The notes beneath the pieces are model-generated. The model ran no database searches and was not told the DNA's origin. It saw nothing but the letters and a program-made list of their open reading frames with translations. Shown here one piece after another: positions 7,384 to 15,211 of a stretch of DNA of 64,000 nucleotides; the stretch's first letter is position 1, and every line of letters starts with the position of its first letter. The position numbers were made by a program, and so were the translations under genes. The DNA comes from an uncultured Prevotellaceae bacterium (lineage in GTDB: Bacteria; Bacteroidota; Bacteroidia; Bacteroidales; Bacteroidaceae): NCBI GenBank assembly GCA_902780025.1, contig CACZDV010000004.1, positions 51,125-115,124 of the forward strand, given 5' to 3'.

Positions 7384-9033
7384 TTAGCTCAAACGGAAGG
7401 TGACGGGGATGGTGTACTTCACGCGGACGGGCTGTCCCTTCTGGCTGCCCGGCTTCCACTTCGGCATGGCCTTGATGACGCGCACGGCCTCGGCGTCAAT
7501 CTCGTCGCTCACGTTCTTCAGCACCTTGACATTGGTGATACTGCCGTCGGCCTCGACGATGAACTGGACAACGACACGGCCTTGTGTGCCAGCCTTTTCG
7601 GCAGCCTCAGGGTATTTGACGTTCTCGTTCAGGAACTTCATCATCTCAACCGCACCGCCGGGGAACTCCGGCATGTGCTCCACCACGTTGAAGGCCTTTT
7701 CGCCGGTGCCGGTTTCTTCCTCCTTTGGCTCCTTGGCTTTCACGTTGACCGAGACGAGTTCCTTCTTCCCGTTTTTTACGTACTCCTTGGTGTTGATGAA
7801 CAGGATGCCGTTCGACGTGTCGGCATTGAAGTGCTTGGCATACTCCTTCAGCACGTCTTCGTTCTTGATGACGCTCAGGTTGTCAATTTCCTTCGGGTCG
7901 AGTGCCTTCAACTGCTGCATAGTGGCCACTTTGCCGTTGATGACGATCAGCGGCTCCGGGCCGTTGGCTTCACCTGTAATGATAATGGGGCTTTGTTTCT
8001 TCTCCTGCGGTTCGGCAGTCTTGGCCGTCTCCTTCTCTTCAGTAGCCGATGGCTCGGCCTTCACCTCGATGGTCGTGTCGTTCACCTTCACCTGAGCGGC
8101 TTTCTTGCCCTTCTTCACTACCTTCTTCTGCGACTGTTCCTGCGTGTCCTCGTAAACGTAGTCGGTGACAGTTTCGGCGTTCAGGGCCAGTGCGGCACCC
8201 ACGATGGGTACGAGTGCGAGCAGTTTCAGCAGGCTCGCGCTGCTTGATTTCTTATTGAGCATCATATCTATGCGGTTTTTGAGGGTACTGTGACTGATAC
8301 CGTTGGCGACTGAGTACCCGCAGTGGCTGACGGCTTTCTGGATAAGTAGATACTGATACTGGCGCATATTGATGCCTTGAGAGAGAACCGCCGCGTCGGC
8401 CTCGTACTCGTGGATGGCGCGCAAGTCCTGGCGCAGCATCCACATAGCCGGGTTGAACCATTGCAAAGCGGTGAGCGTATCAACGAGGAGCAGGTCGAGC
8501 GAGTGGTGCCGACGGATGTGTCCCCGTTCGTGGGCGAGTATGGAGGCGTCCTGTGCCTCGTAGTCGCTGTGTGAGAGTACGATGTAGTGCATCCAACTGA
8601 AAGGCGAGACGTCTTTGTTGGTGACGCAGACGACGGTACCGTCAGCCTGCGGATGGTGTTCAGCGCGGCGGATGAGCAGCCAGACACGGAGGACGCTGAC
8701 GAGCGTATAGCCCAGGGTGGCGGCCATGCCGGCGAAGAACACGCCGATGGCAATTGTCTGCCACAGCGGCACGGACGGCTCTTCGATGACTGCTGCCGTC
8801 AGTCCGCCCACCATTGCCAGCGGATTGCGCCCGGTCTCGACCAGCACCGTCCGGTGGAGCGTGATGATGCACAGCGGCAGCAGGAACGAGGCCACAGCCG
8901 TCGCCAGCAATACCGCGCGGTTGACGCGGTGGAAGGTCTCGCGGCTCAGCAGCAGGCGGTAGAACATATAGAACACGGCCACCAGCACGGCTACCTTCAG
9001 GTCGTAGGTCAGGAACGTCATCATCATACTCAT
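7384..9033 (-). CDS. BlaR1/MecR1-like M56 peptidase with TonB C-terminal domain
   Basis: A 549-residue membrane sensor-peptidase. Membrane segments lie near residues 8-28, 39-60, 93-120 and 265-285. The zinc motif HERGH is at residues 168-172 with the third ligand in IHEYEAD, so the cytoplasmic M56 peptidase is intact. Residues about 330-430 hold a plug-like segment (PLIVINGKVATMQQLKAL...SNGILFINTKE) and residues about 455-549 a TonB C-terminal domain (YPEAAEKAGTQGRVVVQF...PVTFRLS) instead of the penicillin-binding sensor of BlaR1. It follows a BlaI-type repressor gene after 3 bases. By analogy the peptidase would cleave the repressor; the signal sensed is unknown. Confidence 0.9.
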   Translation of the reverse strand: MSMMMTFLTYDLKVAVLVAVFYMFYRLLLSRETFHRVNRAVLLATAVASFLLPLCIITLHRTVLVETGRNPLAMVGGLTAAVIEEPSVPLWQTIAIGVFFAGMAATLGYTLVSVLRVWLLIRRAEHHPQADGTVVCVTNKDVSPFSWMHYIVLSHSDYEAQDASILAHERGHIRRHHSLDLLLVDTLTALQWFNPAMWMLRQDLRAIHEYEADAAVLSQGINMRQYQYLLIQKAVSHCGYSVANGISHSTLKNRIDMMLNKKSSSASLLKLLALVPIVGAALALNAETVTDYVYEDTQEQSQKKVVKKGKKAAQVKVNDTTIEVKAEPSATEEKETAKTAEPQEKKQSPIIITGEANGPEPLIVINGKVATMQQLKALDPKEIDNLSVIKNEDVLKEYAKHFNADTSNGILFINTKEYVKNGKKELVSVNVKAKEPKEEETGTGEKAFNVVEHMPEFPGGAVEMMKFLNENVKYPEAAEKAGTQGRVVVQFIVEADGSITNVKVLKNVSDEIDAEAVRVIKAMPKWKPGSQKGQPVRVKYTIPVTFRLS

Positions 9034-9036
9034 GGA

Positions 9037-9402
9037 CTATTTACCGTTTTCTATCTTATCAATCAGTTCACGAAGTTCGTCAACGGAAATCTTCTCTTCC
9101 TTGACGAAGGCAGAGACGGCGCTCAGGTAGGAGTCGTTGAAGTAGTCGCGGATGATACCGCCGAGGCTCGACCGTCCGTACTCCCGCTCGCTGACGATGG
9201 GGAAGTACTGGTAGGACGTGCCATACTGCTTATGGTCGAGGAAACCTTTCTTCTCGAGAATGCGCACCGTAGTCGACAGCGTGTTGAAGTGTGGTCGCGG
9301 CTCGTCGTAGTACTCCAGGAGTTCCTTGACGAACATCGGGCCGTGCTGCCAGTACAGCTCCATAATCTCACGTTCTTTCGTGGTTAGTCGTTTCATCTTC
9401 AA
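9037..9402 (-). CDS. BlaI/MecI/CopY family transcriptional repressor
   Basis: A 121-residue winged-helix protein: MKRLTTKEREIMELYWQHGPMFVKELLEYY is the BlaI DNA-binding half, followed by TLSTTVRILEKKGFLDHKQYG and a dimerisation tail ending in LRELIDKIEN. It lies directly upstream of the M56 peptidase gene and the pair is almost certainly one operon. Two near-identical palindromes in its promoter (9473-9489 and 9496-9512) are the likely operators, which would make the operon autoregulated. Confidence 0.9.
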   Translation of the reverse strand: MKMKRLTTKEREIMELYWQHGPMFVKELLEYYDEPRPHFNTLSTTVRILEKKGFLDHKQYGTSYQYFPIVSEREYGRSSLGGIIRDYFNDSYLSAVSAFVKEEKISVDELRELIDKIENGK

Positions 9403-9466
9403 TTATTCAATTCTTCAGTTTTAGAATTCTTCCATTCTTCTTGCGTCAGTTATCAGTATCCGACTG

Positions 9467-9512
9467 CAAAGTAACTAAAAACATTAGTTCTATCCAACTA
9501 AAAGCTTTAGTT
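9467..9512 (-). promoter_or_regulatory. BlaI-type operator region with twin palindromes
   Basis: Two 17-base palindromes: AACTAAAAACATTAGTT (9473-9489, 6-base arms) and AACTAAAAGCTTTAGTT (9496-9512, 7-base arms). Their centres are 23 bases apart, about two helical turns. A -7-like TTACTTTG on the minus strand (9467-9474, one mismatch to TAnnTTTG) touches the first palindrome, so a bound repressor would cover the promoter of the repressor/peptidase operon. Confidence 0.75.
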
Positions 9513-9546
9513 TTTAATGATTATTAAGTACTTAGGGGCAGTTTTC

Positions 9547-9657
9547 TTAGTTATTCACACATATTTTCAGCGCTTCGACGTATTTGTAGAGCTTACGATA
9601 GATAGATTCAGGACAAGACAAGCGGTTACAGCGTTTGGTGCCGGGTAGCAGGGAGAA
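9547..9657 (-). pseudogene. Possible gene remnant in the blaI-fadD gap
   Basis: On the minus strand, 36 codons are open up to a TAA at 9547-9549 and read like ordinary protein (NFSLLPGTKRCNRLSCPE, then YRKLYKYVEALKICVNN). There is a stop directly upstream and no start codon, so it cannot be expressed alone. I do not recognise the family. It could be a decayed 3' end of a lost gene or chance. Confidence 0.25.
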
Positions 9658-9697
9658 GTTTTTTACTTGAATCTTAAAGATATTCCAAACTTTTTAG

Positions 9698-9705
9698 TAA
9701 CTTTG
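9698..9705 (+). promoter_or_regulatory. -7 box of the acyl-CoA ligase gene
   Basis: TAACTTTG, 41 bases before the ATG at 9747. Confidence 0.6.
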
Positions 9706-9746
9706 CACCCGAAACGTAAGTATCAAGGAAACAAGATAGTGTAGCT

Positions 9747-11555
9747 ATGCAGAATTTAAGCCATCTGGCAATGCTCATCCATGAGCAGGCAAAGACCTAC
9801 GGCGACCGCGAAGTGCTGATTTACAAGGACTTCGGGGGCAGGGAGTGGAAATCGTATTCGTGGAACCAGTTCTCGCAGACGGTGAAGCAGGTGTCGAACG
9901 CCCTGCTGAACCTCGGCGTGAAGGTACAGGAGAACGTGGGCGTGTTCTCGCAGAACTCGGCACCCTACCTGTTTTGCGACTTCGGCGCCTGGGGCATCCG
10001 TGCGGTGACCATCCCGTTCTATGCCACCTCGTCGGAGCAGCAGATACAGTTCATGATCAACGATGCGAAAATCCGTATTCTCTTCGTGGGCGAGCAGGAC
10101 CAGTATGACAAGGCGCACCGGGTGCAGGCCACCTGCCACACGCTGGAGCGCATCATCGTCTTCGACCGCGGCGTGAAGCTGAACGAGGAGGATAAGATGG
10201 CCATCTACTTCGACGACTTCCTGCAGCAGGCAGAGGGACTGCCCAGACAGTCGGAGGTGGAGACGCTGCAGCAGCAGGCGTCGATGGACGACATAGCGAA
10301 CATCCTGTACACCAGCGGCACAACGGGTGACTCGAAGGGCGTCATCCTGACCTGCGGACAGTACCACGCAGCGATGGTGGCCAACGGCAAGTGTGTGCCG
10401 GTGACCGAGAATGACCGTGTGCTGAACTTCCTGCCGTTTACGCATATCTTTGAAAAGGGCTGGAAGATCCTGTGCCTGACGGCTGGTGCGCGACTCATCG
10501 TCAACACCTATCCGCAACAGGTGCAGCAGACGATGAAGGAGACCCACCCGACGTGCATGTCCAGCGTTCCCCGCTTCTGGGAGAAGGTCTATATGGGTGT
10601 GCAGGAGAAGATTGAGACGAGCAGCGCCATGCAGCGCAAGCTCTTCGAACACGCCATCGCCGTGGGCCGCCGCCACAACATCGACTATCTGTCGAAGGGC
10701 AAGAAGCCGCCCGTAGCACTCCATCTGGAGTATGAGATGCTGAACAAGACCATCTTCTCATTGGTACGCAAGGAGTTAGGACTGGAGAATGCTCACTTCT
10801 TCCCTACGGCTGGCGCTACGGTGAACCCGAAGGTAGAGGAGTTCGTACACTCCATCGGCATCAACATGGTGGTGGGCTACGGACTGACGGAGTCGCTGGC
10901 CACCGTCTCGTGCAACCATTTGGGCGACCCTTGGACGGTGGGAAGCGTAGGTATCCCCATCGAGGGCATCTCGATACGCATCAGCGACGAGGGCGAGGTG
11001 CTGCTGAAAGGCCCCACCATCACCCGTGGCTACTACAACCGCGACGACCTGACGAAGCAGGCTTTTACTGCCGACGGCTACTTCCGCACGGGCGACTCGG
11101 GCTACTTTGAAGGAGGCGAGCTGTTCCTGAAGGAGCGCATCAAGGACCTCTTCAAGACATCGAACGGCAAGTATATTGCCCCGCAGATGATAGAGTCGAA
11201 GATACTGGTCGACAAGTACGTTGACCAGATAGCCATCATCGCCGACCAGCGGAAGTTCGTCTCAGCGCTTATCATTCCCGTCTATCCTCTATTAGAGGAA
11301 TACGCGCGCGAGCACCACATCGCCTTCAACAGCCGCGAGGACCTCTGCAGCAACGAGCGGATACACCAGATGATGGCAGACCGCATCGACACGCTGCAGC
11401 AGCAACTGGCGCACTACGAGCAGATCAAGCGCTTCACCCTGCTGCCCCACGCCTTCTCGATGGAGCGTGGCGAGCTGACGAACACGCTGAAAATCAAGCG
11501 CCGCATACTGAACGAAAACTATAAGGACCTTATCGACAAGATGTACGAAGAGTAA
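9747..11555 (+). CDS. Long-chain acyl-CoA synthetase (AMP-forming)
   Basis: A 602-residue ANL-superfamily ligase. The P-loop ILYTSGTTGDSKGV is near residue 190, followed by VVGYGLTES and the YFRTGDSGYF / LKERIKDLFKTSNGKYIAP hinge region. These enzymes activate a fatty acid with ATP and transfer it to CoA, usually at the inner membrane. Length is normal for the bacterial FadD-like group. The stop codon overlaps the prfB start by one base (TAATG), so the two are translationally linked. Confidence 0.88.
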   Translation: MQNLSHLAMLIHEQAKTYGDREVLIYKDFGGREWKSYSWNQFSQTVKQVSNALLNLGVKVQENVGVFSQNSAPYLFCDFGAWGIRAVTIPFYATSSEQQIQFMINDAKIRILFVGEQDQYDKAHRVQATCHTLERIIVFDRGVKLNEEDKMAIYFDDFLQQAEGLPRQSEVETLQQQASMDDIANILYTSGTTGDSKGVILTCGQYHAAMVANGKCVPVTENDRVLNFLPFTHIFEKGWKILCLTAGARLIVNTYPQQVQQTMKETHPTCMSSVPRFWEKVYMGVQEKIETSSAMQRKLFEHAIAVGRRHNIDYLSKGKKPPVALHLEYEMLNKTIFSLVRKELGLENAHFFPTAGATVNPKVEEFVHSIGINMVVGYGLTESLATVSCNHLGDPWTVGSVGIPIEGISIRISDEGEVLLKGPTITRGYYNRDDLTKQAFTADGYFRTGDSGYFEGGELFLKERIKDLFKTSNGKYIAPQMIESKILVDKYVDQIAIIADQRKFVSALIIPVYPLLEEYAREHHIAFNSREDLCSNERIHQMMADRIDTLQQQLAHYEQIKRFTLLPHAFSMERGELTNTLKIKRRILNENYKDLIDKMYEE

Positions 11556-12673
11556 TGATTACACAAGACCAACTGAAAGATGTATTAGATAGGGCAGATA
11601 AGCTGAAGCATTATCTGCGCATTGATGAGAAACAGATAGAGTGGGAGGAGGAGGACCTGCGGACGCAGGCGCCCGACTTCTGGGACGACCCTAAGCGGGC
11701 CGAGGCCCAGATGAAGAAGGTGAAGGCCATCAAGAAATGGATTGACGGCTATAACGAGGTGCGCACGATGGCCGACGAACTGCAACTGGCCTTCGACTTC
11801 TATAAGGACGAGATGGTGACCGAACAAGAGGTGGATGAAGCCTACCAGAACGCCATCAAGGCTATTGAGGACCTGGAACTGATGAACATGCTGCGCCAGG
11901 AGGAAGACCCGATGGACGCTGTGCTGAAGATTAACTCGGGCGCCGGCGGCACCGAGGCCCAGGACTGGGCACAGATGCTGATGCGAATGTACATGCGCTG
12001 GGCCGAGGCCCACGGCTATAAGGTGACCATCGCCAATTTGCTGGACGGCGAGGATGCCGGCATCAAGAGTGTGACGATGCAGATCGAGGGCGGCGAGTAC
12101 GCCTACGGATATCTAAAGTCTGAGAATGGTGTCCACCGTCTGGTGCGCGTCTCGCCGTTCAACGCCCAGGGCAAGCGCATGACATCGTTTGCCTCGGTAT
12201 TCGTCACCCCGCTGGTCGACGACACGATCGAGGTGTACGTTGATCCCGCCAAACTCTCGTGGGACACGTTCCGCTCGAGTGGTGCCGGCGGCCAGAATGT
12301 GAACAAGGTGGAGTCGGGCGTCCGACTGCGCTACTGGTATACCGACCCAGACACGGGTGAGGAGGAGGAAATCCTCATCGAGAATACTGAGACCCGCGAC
12401 CAGCCTAAGAACAAGGAGCGCGCTATGGCCCTGCTCCGCTCACAGTTGTACGACCGGGCTATGAAGAAGCGCATGGAGGCACAGGCCAAGATTGAGGCGG
12501 GCAAGAAGAAGATTGAGTGGGGCAGTCAGATACGCTCCTACGTCTTCGACGACAAACGTGTGAAGGACCACCGCACAAACTTCGAGACCCGCGACGTGGA
12601 GAGCGTGATGAACGGCAAGCTCGACGGCTTCATCAAGGCATATCTCATGGAATTTTCGAATGTAGAACAATAA
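11555..12673 (+). CDS. prfB: Peptide chain release factor 2
   Basis: A 372-residue class I release factor that ends translation at UGA and UAA. The anticodon-like SPF motif is in RVSPFNAQG and the catalytic GGQ is in SSGAGGQNVNK. The reading frame is continuous: where many bacteria have the CUUUGA frameshift site, about 23 codons in, this gene reads LKHYLRIDEKQ with no in-frame UGA, so there is no programmed autoregulatory frameshift. It starts one base inside the acyl-CoA ligase stop codon. Confidence 0.95.
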   Translation: MITQDQLKDVLDRADKLKHYLRIDEKQIEWEEEDLRTQAPDFWDDPKRAEAQMKKVKAIKKWIDGYNEVRTMADELQLAFDFYKDEMVTEQEVDEAYQNAIKAIEDLELMNMLRQEEDPMDAVLKINSGAGGTEAQDWAQMLMRMYMRWAEAHGYKVTIANLLDGEDAGIKSVTMQIEGGEYAYGYLKSENGVHRLVRVSPFNAQGKRMTSFASVFVTPLVDDTIEVYVDPAKLSWDTFRSSGAGGQNVNKVESGVRLRYWYTDPDTGEEEEILIENTETRDQPKNKERAMALLRSQLYDRAMKKRMEAQAKIEAGKKKIEWGSQIRSYVFDDKRVKDHRTNFETRDVESVMNGKLDGFIKAYLMEFSNVEQ

Positions 12674-12686
12674 ATAAAGAAAAGTT

Positions 12687-12842
12687 ATGGCAAAGAAAGT
12701 AGCTAAGGAGACCAACCCGAAACGGGTGGCCTACGAGAAGAAACAGCAGGAAAAGGGTGAGAAAGTCATCAAGTGGATCATCGGCGTGCTCATAGCACTC
12801 GCCGTTTGCTATGCTGGCTATTCCATCTGGCTTGTCGCTTGA
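12687..12842 (+). CDS. Small single-pass membrane protein (51 residues)
   Basis: An ATG 13 bases after the prfB stop opens 51 codons: a lysine-rich N-terminus (MAKKVAKETNPKRVAYEKKQ) followed by one hydrophobic helix (WIIGVLIALAVCYAGYSIWL). The stop lies 3 bases before the CYTH gene start. Position, spacing and a positive-inside topology support a real gene in the prfB operon. I do not recognise a family. Confidence 0.65.
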   Translation: MAKKVAKETNPKRVAYEKKQQEKGEKVIKWIIGVLIALAVCYAGYSIWLVA

Positions 12843-12845
12843 TCT

Positions 12846-13346
12846 ATGAGCGGCATGGAGATTGAGCGGAAGTTCATGGTCCGCGGCAACAGTTACCGCC
12901 AGCTGGCCTACGCTTCCGACCGCATCAAGCAAGGCTATATCTGCAGCGGCCACGGGCGCACCGTCAGGGTACGGCTCCGTGGCGGCCGCGGATACTTGAC
13001 CATCAAGGGACCGTCGCTCGACGGTGGCCTGAGTCGCTATGAGTTCGAGAAGGAGATAACACCCGACGAGGCCGAGCAACTATTCCGCCTCTGTGAACCG
13101 GGCATCATCGACAAGACGCGCTACTTAGTGAAGAGTGGACAGCACACCTTCGAGGTGGACGAGTTCTACGGCGAGAACGAGGGACTGGTGATGGCTGAAG
13201 TTGAACTGTCGGCACCCGACGAGCCTTACGAGAAGCCTGTCTTCATCGGGAAGGAGGTGACGGGCGACCGCCGTTTCTACAACAGCCACCTGCGTGTGAA
13301 CCCCTTTAGCGCCTGGGGAAAAACGTTGTCAGAAGAATACCGATAA
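12846..13346 (+). CDS. CYTH domain protein (triphosphate tunnel metalloenzyme)
   Basis: A 166-residue CYTH protein. The signature ExExK is EIERKF close to the N-terminus, followed by alternating charged strands (RTVRVRLRGGRGYLTIKG, YEFEKEI, EVDEFYGENEGLVMAEVEL) that form the tunnel. Bacterial members hydrolyse inorganic tripolyphosphate or act on other triphosphates; the substrate here is unknown. ATG 12846 is used; an internal ATG at 12855 (MEIERKF) is equally possible. The 3' end overlaps the convergent VanZ gene by 41 bases. Confidence 0.85.
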   Translation: MSGMEIERKFMVRGNSYRQLAYASDRIKQGYICSGHGRTVRVRLRGGRGYLTIKGPSLDGGLSRYEFEKEITPDEAEQLFRLCEPGIIDKTRYLVKSGQHTFEVDEFYGENEGLVMAEVELSAPDEPYEKPVFIGKEVTGDRRFYNSHLRVNPFSAWGKTLSEEYR

Positions 13347-13722
13347 CGGCTGCCAATATCATGCCCGTGGCATTAGCCGCCAAGTCTTCCCACTCTCCCC
13401 GACGGGTCGTGGTAGCATATTCTTGCAACAACTCCAAAATGCCACTCATAACAATGGGCATGAGGCAAGCCCAGAGAAATAGTTTTTTGTAGTCGGGACG
13501 ACGGTGTTGACGCCAATACTCCCACCAGATGACGGTACACATGCCGCCATACATGATGAAGTGTGTGTACTTATCGACGAAAGGCACATTGTCGAGCGGC
13601 GTCTCTGGAAAAAAGGGCATGAGCGAAAGTACCCACACCAAGGCGATGCAGACCACCGACAAAGGGTACTTTCGGGCATATTTTCTGACTATTTCAATCA
13701 TTATCTGCACTTTTACTTCCAT
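13306..13722 (-). CDS. VanZ family membrane protein
   Basis: A 138-residue protein with about four membrane helices and the VanZ-like pattern PLSVVCIALVWVLSLMPF, VPFVDKYTHFIMYGG and the loop EYATTTRRGEWEDLAANATGM. VanZ-like proteins are common in Bacteroidetes; no resistance role should be assumed. The start at 13722 lies 9 bases after a TACTTTTG box on the same strand, so the mRNA leader is very short. Confidence 0.8.
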   Translation of the reverse strand: MEVKVQIMIEIVRKYARKYPLSVVCIALVWVLSLMPFFPETPLDNVPFVDKYTHFIMYGGMCTVIWWEYWRQHRRPDYKKLFLWACLMPIVMSGILELLQEYATTTRRGEWEDLAANATGMILAAVIGILLTTFFPRR

Positions 13723-13730
13723 TTAGGCTG

Positions 13731-13758
13731 CAAAAGTAAGGATTTTTTTATACTTTTG
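13731..13758. promoter_or_regulatory. Back-to-back -7 boxes, VanZ and NSS transporter
   Basis: TACTTTTG occurs on the minus strand at 13731-13738 (toward VanZ) and on the plus strand at 13751-13758 (toward the transporter). The two promoters must overlap in their -33 regions. Confidence 0.65.
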
Positions 13759-13783
13759 CAAACGAATTCAGAAGAATATTGAT

Positions 13784-15178
13784 ATGGCGAAACTGGAAAG
13801 GCTACGAGTCGGTGAACAAGGTTCGGGAACAAGAGCGAACTTCAGCGGCAAACTTGGCGTCATCTTGGCAACGGCGGGTTCGGCCGTCGGACTGGGCAAC
13901 GTATGGCGTTTCCCCTATATGACTGGCGAGAACGGCGGTGCCGTCTTCATCATCATCTACGTGTTCTGCGTCCTGCTGTTGGGGATACCCTGCATGATTA
14001 GTGAGTTCATCATCGGCCGTCATGGGCAGGCCAACACCGCACGTGCCTACCGCAAATTAGCAGGGCGGACACCCTGGTCCATCATCGGTTACATGGGGGT
14101 GCTGACGGGATTCCTTATCACAAGCTACTATGCGGTGGTTGCCGGTTGGTGTCTACAGTACGTATGGGCATCGCTCATTGGCCATCTGCAAGGCGACCCC
14201 GAATACTTCAAGGCCTATTTTGCAGAGTTCTCCAGCGACCCCGTGAAGCCTATCCTTTGGACAATCATCATCCTTGGTATCACCTATCTTATTATAGAGC
14301 ACGGCGTACGCAACGGCATCGAACGGGCTTCCAAACTGCTCATGCCTATGTTGTTCATACTGCTGCTCATCATCGTCGGTGCCTCTTGTATGCTGCCAGG
14401 TGCAGGGCAGGGTATCGAGTTCCTGTTTAAGCCCGACATGAATGCCATTACCAGCGACGTCTTCCTTGCTGCCCTGGGACAAGCATTCTACTCACTATCG
14501 ATAGCTATGGGTTGCATCTGTACCTATGCCAGCTATTTCTCGAAGAGCACCAACCTGACGAGTGCTGCCGTACAGATAGGCGTCATCGATTCTATCGTGG
14601 CCATCTTGGCGGGACTCATGATATTCCCTGCGGCCTTCTCCGTGGGTGTCAATCCCGACAGCGGACCGTCGCTCATCTTCATCACCCTGCCCAACGTCTT
14701 CCAGCAGGCTTTTGCTGCTATTCCCGTTGTGGGCTACATCATCTCGTTGCTGTTCTTCCTGCTGTTGTCGCTGGCCGCTCTCACATCGCTGATTTCGCTG
14801 CATGAAGTGTCGACGGCCTTCATCCATGAGGAACTGGTTATCTCGCGTAAGAAGGCGGCCGTCATCGTCACCGTCACCACCTGCATCATCGGAGCGTTCT
14901 GCTCGCTGTCGTTAGGCGCTACTGAAAGTCTTGCGTTCTTCAGACGTACGCTGTTCGACTGGTTTGATTTTGTCACGGGTCAGATTTTCCTGCCCGTCGT
15001 AGGCTTCCTCACCTGCATCTTCATCGGCTGGTTCGTACCCCATAAGATTGTACATGACGAGTTCACGAACTGGGAGACCTTGCGCGGACGCTACTTCCAC
15101 CTGTATCTTTTCCTGGTAAAGTATGTCTGCCCCATCTGTATCCTTTTCATCTTCCTGCATCAATTCGGACTGATATAA
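13784..15178 (+). CDS. Sodium-dependent transporter, NSS/SNF family (copy 1)
   Basis: A 464-residue sodium symporter of the neurotransmitter:sodium symporter family. The N-terminal signature GSAVGLGNVWRFPYMTGENGGAVF is intact and about 11 membrane helices follow. It would import an amino acid or related solute with sodium; the substrate is not readable. A close paralogue follows after 33 bases. Confidence 0.9.
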   Translation: MAKLERLRVGEQGSGTRANFSGKLGVILATAGSAVGLGNVWRFPYMTGENGGAVFIIIYVFCVLLLGIPCMISEFIIGRHGQANTARAYRKLAGRTPWSIIGYMGVLTGFLITSYYAVVAGWCLQYVWASLIGHLQGDPEYFKAYFAEFSSDPVKPILWTIIILGITYLIIEHGVRNGIERASKLLMPMLFILLLIIVGASCMLPGAGQGIEFLFKPDMNAITSDVFLAALGQAFYSLSIAMGCICTYASYFSKSTNLTSAAVQIGVIDSIVAILAGLMIFPAAFSVGVNPDSGPSLIFITLPNVFQQAFAAIPVVGYIISLLFFLLLSLAALTSLISLHEVSTAFIHEELVISRKKAAVIVTVTTCIIGAFCSLSLGATESLAFFRRTLFDWFDFVTGQIFLPVVGFLTCIFIGWFVPHKIVHDEFTNWETLRGRYFHLYLFLVKYVCPICILFIFLHQFGLI

Positions 15179-15211
15179 GAATGTTGCTGGTTGTATTTAG
15201 AGTATTGTATT

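Noticed and set aside
12846-13722. CYTH and VanZ genes as a mis-called overlap
   Set aside because: Both families are recognisable to their ends, so the 41-base convergent overlap is kept as real.
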